Positions 52,333-61,840 of a stretch of 64,000 nucleotides of DNA are shown in pieces; position 1 is the first letter of the stretch, and each line of letters starts with the position of its first letter. The position numbers were made by a program, and so were the translations under genes. Location of the stretch: contig NZ_JAUUDS010000001.1 in NCBI RefSeq assembly GCF_030678875.1, forward strand, positions 310,001 to 374,000, in the 5' to 3' direction. The notes under the pieces are model-generated. The model saw only the letters and a program-made list of their open reading frames with translations. It was not told the DNA's origin and made no database searches. This DNA comes from Sphingomonas aurea (lineage in GTDB: Bacteria; Pseudomonadota; Alphaproteobacteria; Sphingomonadales; Sphingomonadaceae).

Positions 52333-53450
52333 GGTCGGCGCCCCGGGCGGAACGCCGCCAGCCGCCGCTCGGCATCGGCGCGCACGTTCGCCCAGAACAG
52401 GCTGTAGTCGTAGACGTGATAGTTGTTGCCGGGCAGCACATAGGGGCCGACATCGGGCGCCGCGCCGATCATCAGGAAGCCGCGCCCCTGGCACTGCGCC
52501 GGCACCCGCCCCGGCTCGATCGTGGCGGTCGACAGGTCGGCGGAGGGAAACAGCGTGCCCAGGTTCGCGGTCGCCGGCGCGGCGCCGTCGGCGGTGCCGG
52601 TCAGCGGGTTGGTGCAGACCATCGGCGTGCCCTGGCGCGGCTGGCCGGTAAAGCCGCGCGTGCGGTCATAGGTGTCGACGATCAGCGACGGGTCGGCCGG
52701 CTCGGCGAAGCTCTGCCACGACAGGATGCAGCCGGTCTGCGCCGCGGTACGGCATTCGGGCAGGCCCATCTTCGGCAGGTCTGCCGTGCGCGACACCGGC
52801 CAGCCGACCACGTAAGCCGCGACGATCCGCCGGGCGAGCTTCGGGTCGGTCGCCACCTTGTCGCGGAGCAGCCAGGTCAGGTGCAGCCCGCCCTGGCTGT
52901 GCCCGGCCAGGATGATCGGCCGCGTCGGGCCGACCTGGCGCAGGAAGCTGGCGAACGCCGTCTCCACGTCGCGGTAGGCCGCCTGGAGCGCCCGCTCGGC
53001 ATCCTGGGCGCTGGTCAGGAAGGCGCCGAAGGTCGCCTGGCGATAGCGCGGCGCCCAGATCTCGCCCACGCCGTTGAATGCGCTCGCCTGCCCGCGCAGG
53101 AACAGCGCGGCGCGATCGTTGGTCTCCGGATCGTTGATCGGCGCGTTCCAGTGGTCGCGGCTGACATAAGAGGTCGGGTGGATGAAGAAGATCGCCGCAC
53201 CCTTGCCTGCCGGGCCGGGCGTGTAGCCGGCCGGCACCCACAGCGCCGGATTGCCCGGCTTGTCGGGACGAGCCAGCCACAGGCGGCGGTCGTCATAGAC
53301 GTGGCTTTCCGCCTTGGGCTGGGCGCGGAAATCCTCGCCGGGGACCAGCGCCATGCGGATCAGGTCGTTGCCATAGAAGCGGTACGCGAACGCGCCTGCG
53401 ATCGTCAGCAGGACCAGAGCCGCCATGACATAGAGGAATTTACGCGCCAA
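52329..53450 (-). CDS. DUF3089 alpha/beta-hydrolase-like protein
   Basis: 373 residues from TTG 53450 with a purine-rich GGAGCAGGCGG upstream. An N-terminal transmembrane or signal segment ([22 protein letters not shown]) leads to the DUF3089 body: [18 protein letters not shown], the nucleophile elbow [10 protein letters not shown], and [10 protein letters not shown] late. Probably a membrane-anchored or periplasmic esterase-like enzyme; substrate unknown. First gene of the pair with ruvX, divergent from gatC. Confidence 0.9.
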   Translation of the reverse strand: MARKFLYVMAALVLLTIAGAFAYRFYGNDLIRMALVPGEDFRAQPKAESHVYDDRRLWLARPDKPGNPALWVPAGYTPGPAGKGAAIFFIHPTSYVSRDHWNAPINDPETNDRAALFLRGQASAFNGVGEIWAPRYRQATFGAFLTSAQDAERALQAAYRDVETAFASFLRQVGPTRPIILAGHSQGGLHLTWLLRDKVATDPKLARRIVAAYVVGWPVSRTADLPKMGLPECRTAAQTGCILSWQSFAEPADPSLIVDTYDRTRGFTGQPRQGTPMVCTNPLTGTADGAAPATANLGTLFPSADLSTATIEPGRVPAQCQGRGFLMIGAAPDVGPYVLPGNNYHVYDYSLFWANVRADAERRLAAFRPGRRP

Positions 53451-53555
53451 ACCGCCTGCTCCGAACCCGTCGACCCCGTCCGCCGCCGTCGATCCGCGGC
53501 CAGTTGGACCGCAAAACCATTGCGCGCGGGCGAAGTCGGATGCTAGCCGCGCGGC

Positions 53556-53858
53556 ATGTCCGTCGACACCCGAACCGTCAAGAAGATCGCGAGCCTCGCC
53601 CGCATCGCCATCACCGAGGAGGACGCCGCCCGGCTGGCGCCCGAACTCGGCAACATCCTCCACTGGATCGAGCAGCTGGGCGAGGTCGATACCGCCGGCG
53701 TCGAGCCGATGACTGCGGTGATCCCCAACACGCTGCGCCTGCGTGACGACGTGATAGACGCCGACCCGCTGACCGGCGGCGGCATCCGGGACAAGCTGAT
53801 GACCAATGCTCCCCAGGCCGAGCATGGCTTCTTCACCGTGCCCAAGGTGATCGAGTGA
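53556..53858 (+). CDS. gatC: Asp-tRNA(Asn)/Glu-tRNA(Gln) amidotransferase subunit C
   Basis: 100 residues with the GatC pattern [41 protein letters not shown], and [10 protein letters not shown]. It stabilises GatA and links it to GatB. gatA follows after 67 nt containing a small palindrome. Confidence 0.97.
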   Translation: MSVDTRTVKKIASLARIAITEEDAARLAPELGNILHWIEQLGEVDTAGVEPMTAVIPNTLRLRDDVIDADPLTGGGIRDKLMTNAPQAEHGFFTVPKVIE

Positions 53859-53925
53859 TGATCCGCGACCATCAATCGATCGTCCCCGCGAAGGCGGGGA
53901 TCCCCAGCCGCATGGGAGAGCTTTC

Positions 53926-55410
53926 GTGACCGACCTGACCGATCTGGGCATCGCCGCCATTCGCGACGGCGTTCGCGCCGGAGACTTTTCCGCGCGTGAG
54001 GTGGCGACCGCGTTCAACGCCCGCGTCGCCGGCGCCAAGACGCTCAACGCCTTTCTGGTCGAGACGCCAGAGCACGCGCTCGCCGCTGCCGACGAGGCCG
54101 ACCGCGCCCGCGCCGCCGGAGAGGCGCCCAAGCCGCTCGCCGGCGTGCCGATCGGCATGAAGGACCTGTTCTGCACCAACGGCGTCGCGACGACGGCGGC
54201 GAGCGAGATCCTGGCCGGCTTCGTGCCGCCCTATGAATCGACCGTTTCGCAGAACCTGTGGGACGCGGGCGCCGGGATGCTCGGCAAGCTGAACATGGAC
54301 CAGTTCGCGATGGGCTCGTCCAACGAGACGTCGGCGTTCGGCAACGTCATCTCGCCCTGGCGGCGCAAGGACGGCGGGAACGCTCCGCTGGCGCCGGGCG
54401 GCTCATCCGGCGGTTCGTCTGCCGCGGTCGCTGCGCGGCTGTGCCCGGGTGCGACCGGTACCGATACCGGCGGTTCGATCCGCCAGCCGGCGGCGTTCAC
54501 CGGGATCAGCGGCATCAAGCCGACCTATGGCCGCTGCTCGCGCTGGGGCACGATCGCGTTTGCCTCCAGCCTCGACCAGGCCGGGCCGATGGCGCGCGAC
54601 GTCCGCGACTGCGCGATCATGCTGGAGGCGATGGCCGGTTTCGATGCCAAGGACGCGACCTCGCTCCAGCTCGACGTGCCGCGCTGGGAAGCGAGATTGT
54701 CCAGCGATCTGAAGGGCAAGCGCGTCGGTATTCCCAAGGAGTATCGGGTCGACGGCATGCCTGCCGAGATCGAGACTTTGTGGCAGCAGGGCGTCGACTG
54801 GCTCCGCGACGCCGGTGCCGAGATCGTCGAGGTCTCGCTGCCGCACACCAGATACGCGCTGCCGGCCTATTACATCATCGCGCCGGCAGAGGCGTCGTCG
54901 AACCTCGCCCGCTACGACGGCGTCCGCTACGGCCTGCGCGACCTGCCTGAAGGGGCGGGGTTGCAGGACATGTACGCCGCGACCCGCGCCGACGGTTTCG
55001 GCGCAGAGGTAAAGCGCCGCATCATGATCGGCACCTATGTACTTTCGGCAGGCTTCTACGACGCCTATTACACCCAGGCGCAGAAGGTCCGCACCCTGAT
55101 CGCCCGCGACTTCGAGCAGGCGTGGGAACGGTGCGACGTGCTCCTGACGCCGACCGCGCCCTCCGCGGCCTTTGCGCTCGGCGAGAAATCGGCCGACCCG
55201 ATCGCGATGTACCTCAACGACGTGTTCACCGTGCCCTCGTCGCTCGCCGGCCTGCCGGCGATGAGCGTGCCGGGCGGACTGGACGGCGCCGGCCTGCCGC
55301 TCGGCCTCCAGATCATCGGCAAGCCGCTCGACGAGCAGGGCGTGCTGAACGCAGGGCTGGCGATCGAGGAACGAGCCGGCTTCGCGGCGCGGCCGGAAGG
55401 TTGGTGGTAA
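53926..55410 (+). CDS. gatA: Asp-tRNA(Asn)/Glu-tRNA(Gln) amidotransferase subunit A
   Basis: 494 residues, GTG start after GGGAGAG. Amidase-signature triad: Lys in PIGMKDLF, cis-Ser in [14 protein letters not shown] and Ser in [13 protein letters not shown]. It releases ammonia from glutamine and passes it to GatB. One base separates its stop from gatB. Confidence 0.98.
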   Translation: MTDLTDLGIAAIRDGVRAGDFSAREVATAFNARVAGAKTLNAFLVETPEHALAAADEADRARAAGEAPKPLAGVPIGMKDLFCTNGVATTAASEILAGFVPPYESTVSQNLWDAGAGMLGKLNMDQFAMGSSNETSAFGNVISPWRRKDGGNAPLAPGGSSGGSSAAVAARLCPGATGTDTGGSIRQPAAFTGISGIKPTYGRCSRWGTIAFASSLDQAGPMARDVRDCAIMLEAMAGFDAKDATSLQLDVPRWEARLSSDLKGKRVGIPKEYRVDGMPAEIETLWQQGVDWLRDAGAEIVEVSLPHTRYALPAYYIIAPAEASSNLARYDGVRYGLRDLPEGAGLQDMYAATRADGFGAEVKRRIMIGTYVLSAGFYDAYYTQAQKVRTLIARDFEQAWERCDVLLTPTAPSAAFALGEKSADPIAMYLNDVFTVPSSLAGLPAMSVPGGLDGAGLPLGLQIIGKPLDEQGVLNAGLAIEERAGFAARPEGWW

Positions 55411-55411
55411 G

Positions 55412-56878
55412 ATGAGTGACTATCGAATCCAGGGCGACACCGGCGAGTGGGAGGTCGTGATCGGGCTGGAGGTCCATGCCCAGGTTACGTCGAATGCCAA
55501 GCTGTTCTCCGGATCGGCGACCGCTTTCGGGGCGGAGCCGAATACCCAGGTGTCGCTGGTCGACGCGGCGATGCCGGGGATGTTGCCGGTGCCCAATCGT
55601 GAGTGCATCCGGCAGGCGGTGCGGACCGGCATGGCGATCGACGCACAGATCAACCGCTGGTCGCGGTTCGACCGCAAGAATTATTTCTACGCCGATCTGC
55701 CGCAGGGCTATCAGATCAGCCAGCTCTACCACCCGCTGGTCGGGGAGGGGCATCTGGACGTCAGCCCCGATGACAAGAATCCCGAGGCGGTGAAGCGCAT
55801 CGGGATCGAGCGCATCCATGTCGAGCAGGACGCCGGCAAGCTGATGCACGATCAGCATCCGACGCGCTCCTATGTCGATCTCAATCGCTCGGGCGTTGCG
55901 CTGATGGAGATCGTCAGCCGGCCCGACATGCGCTCGCCCGCGGAGGCGGGGGCGTACCTGACCAAGCTGCGCTCGATCTTGCGCTATGTCGGGTCGTGCG
56001 ACGGCAATATGGACCAGGGCTCGATGCGCGCCGACGTCAACGTGTCGGTCCGGAAGCCGGGCGAGCCGCTCGGCACGCGGACCGAGACGAAGAACGTCAA
56101 CTCGGTACGGTTCGTCATGCAGGCGATCGAGCATGAGGCGAAACGCCAGGTCGCGCTGCTCGAAGAGGGCGGGACGATCGTTCAGGAAACGCGCCTGTTC
56201 AACCCCGACACCGGCCAGACCCGGTCGATGCGGTCGAAGGAAGACGCGCACGATTACCGTTACTTCCCAGACCCCGACCTGCTGCCGCTGGAGCTGGACG
56301 AGGCGTTCGTGGCGGAGTGCCGCGCGTCGCTTCCCGAACTGCCCGATGCGAAGCGGCAGCGCTACGAGGCGGCGGGCGTGTCGGCCTATCAGGCGGGCGT
56401 GCTGACCGCCGAAGTCGAGTCGGCGCGGTGGTTCGATGCGCTGCTGGCGGCTGGTGCGCCGGGCGCGCAGGCGGCGAACTGGGTGTCGTCAGAGCTGTTC
56501 GGGGCGCTCAACCGACTTGGCAAGGGGATCGAGGAATCGCCCGTAAGTCCCTCCGCTGCCGCAGAATTGCTGGCGTTGGTCGCAGACGGCACATTGTCGG
56601 GCAGCTTGGCCAAGCAGGTGTTCGAGGTGATGCTCGAGACGGGCGAGGCGCCCGCCGCGATCGTCGAAGCGCGCGGGCTGAAGCAGACCAGCGACACCGG
56701 CGCGATCGACGTGGTGATCGCCGACGTGATCGCGAAGAACCCCAACCAGCTCGCCCAGTATCGCGGCGGCAAGGAGGCCTTGTTCGGCTTCTTCGTCGGC
56801 CAGACGATGAAGGCGATGGGCGGCAAGGCCAATCCGGGCGTGGTCAACGAACGGCTGAAGGCGATGCTGGCGGGGTGA
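55412..56878 (+). CDS. gatB: Asp-tRNA(Asn)/Glu-tRNA(Gln) amidotransferase subunit B
   Basis: 488 residues. N-terminal kinase domain: [32 protein letters not shown] and [22 protein letters not shown]-terminal GatB/YqeY helical domain from about 340. It phosphorylates and amidates Glu or Asp on mischarged tRNA. Its stop overlaps the GTG of the GFA gene. Confidence 0.98.
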   Translation: MSDYRIQGDTGEWEVVIGLEVHAQVTSNAKLFSGSATAFGAEPNTQVSLVDAAMPGMLPVPNRECIRQAVRTGMAIDAQINRWSRFDRKNYFYADLPQGYQISQLYHPLVGEGHLDVSPDDKNPEAVKRIGIERIHVEQDAGKLMHDQHPTRSYVDLNRSGVALMEIVSRPDMRSPAEAGAYLTKLRSILRYVGSCDGNMDQGSMRADVNVSVRKPGEPLGTRTETKNVNSVRFVMQAIEHEAKRQVALLEEGGTIVQETRLFNPDTGQTRSMRSKEDAHDYRYFPDPDLLPLELDEAFVAECRASLPELPDAKRQRYEAAGVSAYQAGVLTAEVESARWFDALLAAGAPGAQAANWVSSELFGALNRLGKGIEESPVSPSAAAELLALVADGTLSGSLAKQVFEVMLETGEAPAAIVEARGLKQTSDTGAIDVVIADVIAKNPNQLAQYRGGKEALFGFFVGQTMKAMGGKANPGVVNERLKAMLAG

Positions 56879-57273
56879 GCGAGCGGCTCGCGCGGTGCCG
56901 GTGCGGTCAGCTGACCGCCGAGTGTCGCGGCGAGCCGGTGCGCGTGTCGGTCTGTCATTGCCAGGCGTGTCAGCGGCGTACCGGCGGTGTCTTCTCGGCA
57001 CAGGCGCGCTTTCCGGTGGATGCCGTCACTCTGTCCGGTGCGTTCCGGACTTGGGAGCGCATCGGCGGCAGCGGTCGGCGGGCCTGGTATCGCTGGTGTC
57101 CGGAGTGCGGCGCGACGGTGGCCTATACGAACGAAGGCATGGACGGCGTGATCGCGATCCCGCTCGGCGGCTTTGCCGGAGGCGAGGTGCCGCGCCCGAC
57201 CGTCTCCGTGTTCGAGGAGCACCAGCAGGATTGGCTGGCGATCGTCGGCGCCGACATCGAGCATTTCGATTAG
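56875..57273 (+). CDS. GFA-family zinc-binding protein
   Basis: 132 residues from GTG 56875 (GTGA overlap with gatB). Three Cys clusters: [21 protein letters not shown] and [10 protein letters not shown], the pattern of the GFA/CENP-V fold. Named after a formaldehyde-activating enzyme, but most members have no known reaction. Last gene of the gat operon. Confidence 0.92.
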   Translation: MSERLARCRCGQLTAECRGEPVRVSVCHCQACQRRTGGVFSAQARFPVDAVTLSGAFRTWERIGGSGRRAWYRWCPECGATVAYTNEGMDGVIAIPLGGFAGGEVPRPTVSVFEEHQQDWLAIVGADIEHFD

Positions 57274-57368
57274 CGATAGACTGGCCTGAGCCGAGGTGCC
57301 TCGGCCAACACAGGAGCGTTGCAACGTTCGCTACGTCATGCCGGTCTGGTCGCGGCACCCGGTGCCGC

Positions 57369-57539
57369 ATGTTCGAGCCCTTGTTTTCGCGGAGCGGTGG
57401 ATGCGGGAACCAGCGTGCCATGACGTTGCGGGAAGCGATCGGGCGGATCTTCGGTCAGCATCTCGCTGCTACCCAGAGGCGCGAAGACGTTTCAGATGGG
57501 GGTAAACCACATTATGGAGGAGCGATGTCGGTCGCCTGA
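57369..57539 (+). CDS. Doubtful small ORF before the cyclophilin gene
   Basis: A 56-codon frame (start MFEPLFSRSGGCG; a second ATG at 57420 gives 39 residues, MTLREAIGRIFGQHL and a polar tail). No convincing ribosome binding site. It is the only ORF of any size in the 287-nt gap 57274-57560 and may be chance. Confidence 0.2.
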   Translation: MFEPLFSRSGGCGNQRAMTLREAIGRIFGQHLAATQRREDVSDGGKPHYGGAMSVA

Positions 57540-57560
57540 AATCGCCGTGGGAGAATGTGC

Positions 57561-58190
57561 ATGAAGATGTTGTCATGCTGGATGTTGGCCCTGGCGGCGG
57601 TGCCGCTGATGGCGCAGGTATCGGCTCCGGCCACGACGGCGGTTGCGCCCACCGATCTGCCCCGCGTCGAGATCGTCACCGACAAGGGTCGCTTCGTCGT
57701 CGAGGCCGATACGAAGCGCGCGCCGGTCAGTGCCGGCAATTTCCTGCGCTATGTCGACCAGAAGCGGCTCGACGGAACCGACTTCTACCGCGTGGTCAAG
57801 GTCGCCGACCATTTCGGCTTCGTGCAGTTTGGGTCAAATGGCGATCCGAAGCGGTCGTTGCCGCCAATCCGGCATGAGCCGACCAGCACGACGGGGCTGA
57901 AGCATCTCGACGGCACGATCTCGACCGCGCGACTGGCGCCGGGGACGGCACGGGGCGAGTTCACCGTTTCGGTCGGCGACCAGCCGTCGTTCGACGCCGA
58001 TCCGGCGCGGCCCGGCGACAATCAGGGATATGCCGCCTTCGGGCGGATCGTCGAGGGGATGGACGTGATCCTGTCGATCTTCAACGCGCCGGTATCGCCG
58101 GACGCGACTGTGCGCGGCGCGTTCAAGGGCGAGGTGCCGGTGGCGCCGGTCAGGATCGTCAGCGCGCGGCGGATCTCCCCCGCGCGCTGA
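57561..58190 (+). CDS. Cyclophilin-type peptidyl-prolyl isomerase, secreted
   Basis: 209 residues from ATG 57561 (GGGAG seven bases upstream; the ATG two codons earlier is too close). A signal peptide (KMLSCWMLALAAVPLMAQ) precedes a cyclophilin domain: RVEIVTDKGRFVVEADTKRAPVSAGNF, DGTDFYRVV, and FTVSVGDQPSFDAD. The usual FHR/QGGD active-site stretch is altered (FYRVV, FGFVQFGS), so isomerase activity may be weak. Probably periplasmic. Confidence 0.88.
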   Translation: MKMLSCWMLALAAVPLMAQVSAPATTAVAPTDLPRVEIVTDKGRFVVEADTKRAPVSAGNFLRYVDQKRLDGTDFYRVVKVADHFGFVQFGSNGDPKRSLPPIRHEPTSTTGLKHLDGTISTARLAPGTARGEFTVSVGDQPSFDADPARPGDNQGYAAFGRIVEGMDVILSIFNAPVSPDATVRGAFKGEVPVAPVRIVSARRISPAR

Positions 58191-58195
58191 CAAGC

Positions 58196-58447
58196 TCACT
58201 GTGCGTCGAGGTCCTGGTTCTTCACCACGCCGCCGGTGCCGGCATGGCCATCATATTCGCCGGTCTCCGTGAAGGTTTCCGGTTCAGGCCCGCCGTCGCC
58301 GCGCTCGACCGCGTCCGAGCGGGATGCGACCGCCTGCTCGATGTCACTGCGCGCGTCATCGTCGCGGCGTTCGGGTGGGGTATCCGGATCGGTGCCGACA
58401 TGATCTTCGGGCAGGGGATCGTTGGCGGCGCTGCGCTGGTCGCCCAT
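58196..58447 (-). CDS. Acidic hydrophilic small protein
   Basis: 83 residues, very rich in Asp, Glu and Gly with no hydrophobic segment, so probably disordered (DPLPEDHVGTDPDTPPERRDDD). ATG 58447 follows GGAG by nine bases. It starts three bases after the stop of the Pro-rich gene, so the two form an operon. Family not recognised. Confidence 0.65.
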   Translation of the reverse strand: MGDQRSAANDPLPEDHVGTDPDTPPERRDDDARSDIEQAVASRSDAVERGDGGPEPETFTETGEYDGHAGTGGVVKNQDLDAQ

Positions 58448-58450
58448 GGT

Positions 58451-58612
58451 TCAGATCTCCGCCGGCTGGCTGGTGCCGGGATCGCCGGCCGGCGTGGCGG
58501 GCGAGGGCTGGTCGATGTCGGGGGCGGGGGGCGCGATCTCCGGCGGGGGAGCGTTTGGCTGGACCGGCTGGCTCGACGGGATCGGGTTTTCGGGCGGGGG
58601 CTGGGTGGCCAT
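58451..58612 (-). CDS. Pro-rich small protein
   Basis: 53 residues, about one third Pro, no membrane segment (MATQPPPENPIPSSQPVQPN, then a PPPEIAPPAPDID stretch). ATG 58612 has AAGGAGA about seven bases upstream, the best evidence that it is real. Upstream partner of the acidic small protein gene. Function unknown. Confidence 0.6.
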   Translation of the reverse strand: MATQPPPENPIPSSQPVQPNAPPPEIAPPAPDIDQPSPATPAGDPGTSQPAEI

Positions 58613-58669
58613 CAGGCTTTCTCCTTCGCCCTTTCAACGTCCTGGGTGACGCGCTGGTTGCCTCTCTGC

Positions 58670-58697
58670 TTGCTAGTGCGTGCCGGGCTGGTATAGA
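58670..58697 (+). promoter_or_regulatory. Promoter of tRNA-Leu (TAG)
   Basis: TTGCTA (58670-58675), 16-nt spacer, TATAGA (58692-58697) with a GC-rich discriminator, 26 nt before the tRNA. Confidence 0.6.
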
Positions 58698-58723
58698 CGC
58701 GCGCCCAACGGCGGGTCCAACAT

Positions 58724-58808
58724 GCGGGCGTGGCGGAACTGGTAGACGCAGCAGGTTTAGGTCCTGCCATCGCAAGATGTGGGGGTTCGAGTCCCTTCGC
58801 CCGCACCA
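58724..58808 (+). tRNA. tRNA-Leu (TAG)
   Basis: An 85-nt class II tRNA with acceptor GCGGGCG/CGCCCGC, anticodon loop TTTAGGT giving TAG, long variable arm, T-loop TTCGAGT and encoded CCA. Confidence 0.95.
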
Positions 58809-58867
58809 GTCCCGCCCGGCGCAAGGCGGGGTGCCGACACGAAATTTCTCCAGATCGAAGGCCAGCA

Positions 58868-60556
58868 ATGCAGACTGTCGAGACGCTGAACGAGGGGCTG
58901 AAGCGCGCCTACACGCTCACCATCACCGCCAAGGACATCGATGCCAAGGTGGATGCCGAGGTGAAGCGCGTTGCCCCGCAGGTGAAGATGCCCGGTTTCC
59001 GCCCCGGCAAGGTGCCCGCCAATCTGGTCCGCAAGATGCACGGTGAGGCGCTGGCGCAGGACGCGCTGAACTCGGCGATCCAGCAAGGTATCCAGGAGCT
59101 GGTCGCCGACAAGAAGCTGCGCCCGGCGATGCAGCCCTCGGTCGAGCTGGCCGATGGCTATGAAGCGGGCAAGGACGCCGAGATCAAGGTCGCGCTGGAA
59201 GTGCTGCCCGAGGTGCCGGCCCCGGCGATCGACGGGCTGAAGCTGGAGCGGCTGACCGTGCCGGTCGCCGACGCCGCGATCGACGAGCAGATCGGCAAGT
59301 TCGCCGCCGGCCAGAAGGGCTGGGACGATGCCGGCGGCAAGGCGGCCGAGCAGGGCGACCTGGTCACCGTCGACTTCGTCGGCAAGACGGCGGACGGCGT
59401 GGCGTTCGAGGGCGGCACCGGCACCGATATGGGTGTCGAGATCGGCTCGGGCCGCCTGATCCCCGGCTTCGAGGACCAGCTGGTCGGCGTGAAGGCGGGC
59501 GAGGAGAAGCAGATCGCCGTCACCTTCCCGACCGACTACCAGGCCAAGGAGCTGGCCGGCCAGCCCGCAACCTTCGACCTCGTCATCAAGTCGGTGAAGA
59601 CCGCCGGCGATACCAAGATCGACGACGATATGGCCAAGAACCTGGGCCTGGAAAGCCTGGAGCAGCTGCGCGGCCTCATCAAGGGGCAGATCGAGCAGGA
59701 GCATAACGGCCTGACGCGCACCCATATGAAGCGCAAGCTGCTCGACCAGCTGGCCTCGGACCATGACTTCGAAGTGCCGCCGTCGATGGTCGAGGCGGAG
59801 TTCAGCCAGATCTGGGCGCAGCTGGAGCATGAGGCGACCCACGAGGCCGACCCCGCCAAGGCACGCGAGGAGATGGAATCCGAGCGCGACGATTACCGCA
59901 AGATCGCCGAGCGCCGCGTGCGCCTGGGTCTGCTCTTGTCCGAGATCGGCCAGGCCAACGGCGTCGAGGTGACCGCGCAGGAGATGAACCGCCTGATCGC
60001 GCAGGCCGCGCAGCAGTACGGCCCCGAGGATCGCCAGCGCTTCATCCAGTATGTGCAAGCGGAGCCGATGGCGGCCGCCCAGCTGCGCGCGCCGCTGTAC
60101 GAGGACAAGGTCGTCGACTTCCTGTTCGGCAAGGCCGAGGTCACCGATCGCGAGACGACGCGCGAGGAGCTGGAAGCCGCGATCGAGAGCGAGGACGGCT
60201 TCGCGACCGGGACGCATGTCCACAATCATGACCATGACCATGACCATGACCACGATCATGCCGGACATGACCACGGACATGACCACGCGCACGATGAGCC
60301 GGTGACCGACGCCAAGCCCAGGGCTGCGAAGAAGAAGCCGGTCGCCAAGGACGACAATGCTGGCGCCGAAGCGGAGCCGGCGGCTGAGGCCGCGCCGAAG
60401 AAGCCGCGCGCGAAGAAGGCCGCGGCGCCGGTCGAGGCCGAGACGCAGGTCGTCGAGTCCTCGCCCGAGGCAGCCGAGCAGGCCGAGGGCACCGAGGCGG
60501 CCGACGCCGCCCCGGCCAAGAAGCCCCGCGCCAAGAAGCCGAAGGCGGAAGGCTGA
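58868..60556 (+). CDS. tig: Trigger factor with His-rich and Lys/Ala/Pro-rich tail
   Basis: 562 residues; family members are usually about 430-450. The ribosome-binding domain carries GFRPGKVP at 43-50, followed by an FKBP-type PPIase domain (about 160-245; GDLVTVDFVGKTADGVAFEGG) and the helical C-terminal chaperone domain up to about 440. Then comes a His/Asp-repeat segment (450-477, 13 His in 28 residues), and an 85-residue Lys/Ala/Pro/Glu-rich tail with repeated KKPRAKK, histone-H1-like. It folds nascent chains at the ribosome exit; the tail may bind metal or nucleic acid. ATG 58868 lies 60 nt after tRNA-Leu. Confidence 0.96.
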   Translation: MQTVETLNEGLKRAYTLTITAKDIDAKVDAEVKRVAPQVKMPGFRPGKVPANLVRKMHGEALAQDALNSAIQQGIQELVADKKLRPAMQPSVELADGYEAGKDAEIKVALEVLPEVPAPAIDGLKLERLTVPVADAAIDEQIGKFAAGQKGWDDAGGKAAEQGDLVTVDFVGKTADGVAFEGGTGTDMGVEIGSGRLIPGFEDQLVGVKAGEEKQIAVTFPTDYQAKELAGQPATFDLVIKSVKTAGDTKIDDDMAKNLGLESLEQLRGLIKGQIEQEHNGLTRTHMKRKLLDQLASDHDFEVPPSMVEAEFSQIWAQLEHEATHEADPAKAREEMESERDDYRKIAERRVRLGLLLSEIGQANGVEVTAQEMNRLIAQAAQQYGPEDRQRFIQYVQAEPMAAAQLRAPLYEDKVVDFLFGKAEVTDRETTREELEAAIESEDGFATGTHVHNHDHDHDHDHDHAGHDHGHDHAHDEPVTDAKPRAAKKKPVAKDDNAGAEAEPAAEAAPKKPRAKKAAAPVEAETQVVESSPEAAEQAEGTEAADAAPAKKPRAKKPKAEG

Positions 60557-60573
60557 TACCGGATGAATTATGA

Positions 60574-60597
60574 CGGCCACCGCAGCATCGGTGGCCG
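60574..60597 (+). terminator. Hairpin after tig
   Basis: CGGCCACCG and CGGTGGCCG (9 bp) with a 6-nt loop lie 17 nt after the tig stop. No T-run, so it may be a weak terminator or an mRNA 3' stabiliser. Confidence 0.45.
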
Positions 60598-60627
60598 CTC
60601 AGGTGATCGCGACGGGGATGGGGTGGT

Positions 60628-60837
60628 GTGAGTAACGGCAATCGCGGTGGCAACATCCAGCTGATCGTCGCCGGCGTGCTTGTCGTGGTCGCGGTGAGCG
60701 GGTTTTTCGTGATCCGACGCCACGACGCGGAGGCGGTCGCTAGGTGCGACGCAACGTCCTGCTGGACGGCAACGTGCCGCGACGCGGTGCTGCATAGTGG
60801 TCGCGAGGCATATGAGCAGGCTGCGGGTGGTCGCTGA
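60628..60837 (+). CDS. Putative small single-pass membrane protein
   Basis: 69 residues from GTG 60628. One strong transmembrane segment (IQLIVAGVLVVVAVSGFFVI, about 10-29) is followed by a polar tail with three Cys. It overlaps the downstream glycosyltransferase start by 26 nt. GGGATGGGG lies upstream. No family recognised; it could be an accessory to the glycosyltransferase. Confidence 0.5.
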   Translation: MSNGNRGGNIQLIVAGVLVVVAVSGFFVIRRHDAEAVARCDATSCWTATCRDAVLHSGREAYEQAAGGR

Positions 60838-61783
60838 GGGTGCCACGGCCAGCCCGGAGCCGCGCATTGCGGTCCTGCTGCCCTGCTACAACGAAGAGGC
60901 TGCGATCGCGCAGACGGTTGCCGGGTTCCACGCCGCGCTGCCGGGCGCAGCGGTCTATGTCTACGACAACAACAGTCGTGACCGTACGGTCGAGGTAGCC
61001 CGCGCAGCCGGCGCGATCGTCCGGAGCGAGCGGATTCAGGGCAAGGGCAATGTCGTGCGAAGGATGTTCGCCGACGTGGACGCCGACGTCTATGTCATGG
61101 CCGATGGCGACGCGACCTATGATGCCGCGTCTGCCCGCCGGCTGGTCGATCATCTGCTCGCCGAGCAGCTCGACATGATCGTCGGCAGCCGCATCAGCCA
61201 GGCCGACCTCGCCTATCGACGCGGCCACCGGTTCGGCAATGCGATGCTGACTGGTATGCTCGGGCGTCTCTTCGGGCGCAGCTTCACCGATATCCTGTCC
61301 GGCTACCGGGTGTTCTCGCGCCGCTTCGTCAAGAGCTTTCCCTCCTTGTCGGCGGGGTTCGAGATCGAGACGGAGATCAGCGTCCACGCGCTGGAGCTGA
61401 AGATGCCGTGCGCGGAGATCACGACACCCTATCACGCCCGTCCTGAAGGGTCGGCGTCGAAGCTGAACACCTATGCCGATGGCTGGCGCATCCTCAACAC
61501 GATCCTGACGCTCTATCGCTACGAGCGGCCGCTGTGGTTCTTCGGCGCGGTCGCCCTTCTACTGGCGGTATCGGCGTTCGGGCTCAGCGTGCCGCTGGCG
61601 ATCACCTATCTGAAAACCGGGCTGGTGCCGCGGATGCCGACCGCGATCCTCGTCACCGGGCTGATGATCGTCGCAGCGCTTTGTTTCTTCGCAGGTTTGA
61701 TCCTCGACACGGTGGTGCGCGGCCGGCGCGAGGTGCGGCGGCTCGCCTATCTCGCACATCCGGCGCCGTCGGGCGGGGCTTGA
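60812..61783 (+). CDS. GT2-family polyprenol-phosphate-type glycosyltransferase
   Basis: 323 residues from ATG 60812. GT-A domain: IAVLLPCYNEEAAIAQTV, YDNNSRDRTVEVA, the DxD in VMADGDATYD, and SGYRVFSRRFVKSFP; two C-terminal transmembrane segments (WFFGAVALLLAVSAFGL; AILVTGLMIVAALCFFAG). This resembles dolichol-phosphate-mannose-synthase-like enzymes that load sugars onto lipid carriers. Its place between tig and clpP is unusual. Confidence 0.92.
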   Translation: MSRLRVVAEGATASPEPRIAVLLPCYNEEAAIAQTVAGFHAALPGAAVYVYDNNSRDRTVEVARAAGAIVRSERIQGKGNVVRRMFADVDADVYVMADGDATYDAASARRLVDHLLAEQLDMIVGSRISQADLAYRRGHRFGNAMLTGMLGRLFGRSFTDILSGYRVFSRRFVKSFPSLSAGFEIETEISVHALELKMPCAEITTPYHARPEGSASKLNTYADGWRILNTILTLYRYERPLWFFGAVALLLAVSAFGLSVPLAITYLKTGLVPRMPTAILVTGLMIVAALCFFAGLILDTVVRGRREVRRLAYLAHPAPSGGA

Positions 61784-61840
61784 ACTCCCCCGCAGGCCGC
61801 GCGACATAGGCGGCTCTTCACGGGCTTCAGAGAGTTCCCC

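Noticed and set aside
53866..53912. Regulatory hairpin between gatC and gatA
   Set aside because: TCCCCGCGAAGGCGGGGA is a short common intergenic palindrome; no evidence for a specific role.
60219..60291. Tandem DNA repeat or CRISPR-like array
   Set aside because: The periodicity is six bases and encodes His-Asp repeats in tig; there are no direct repeats with spacers.
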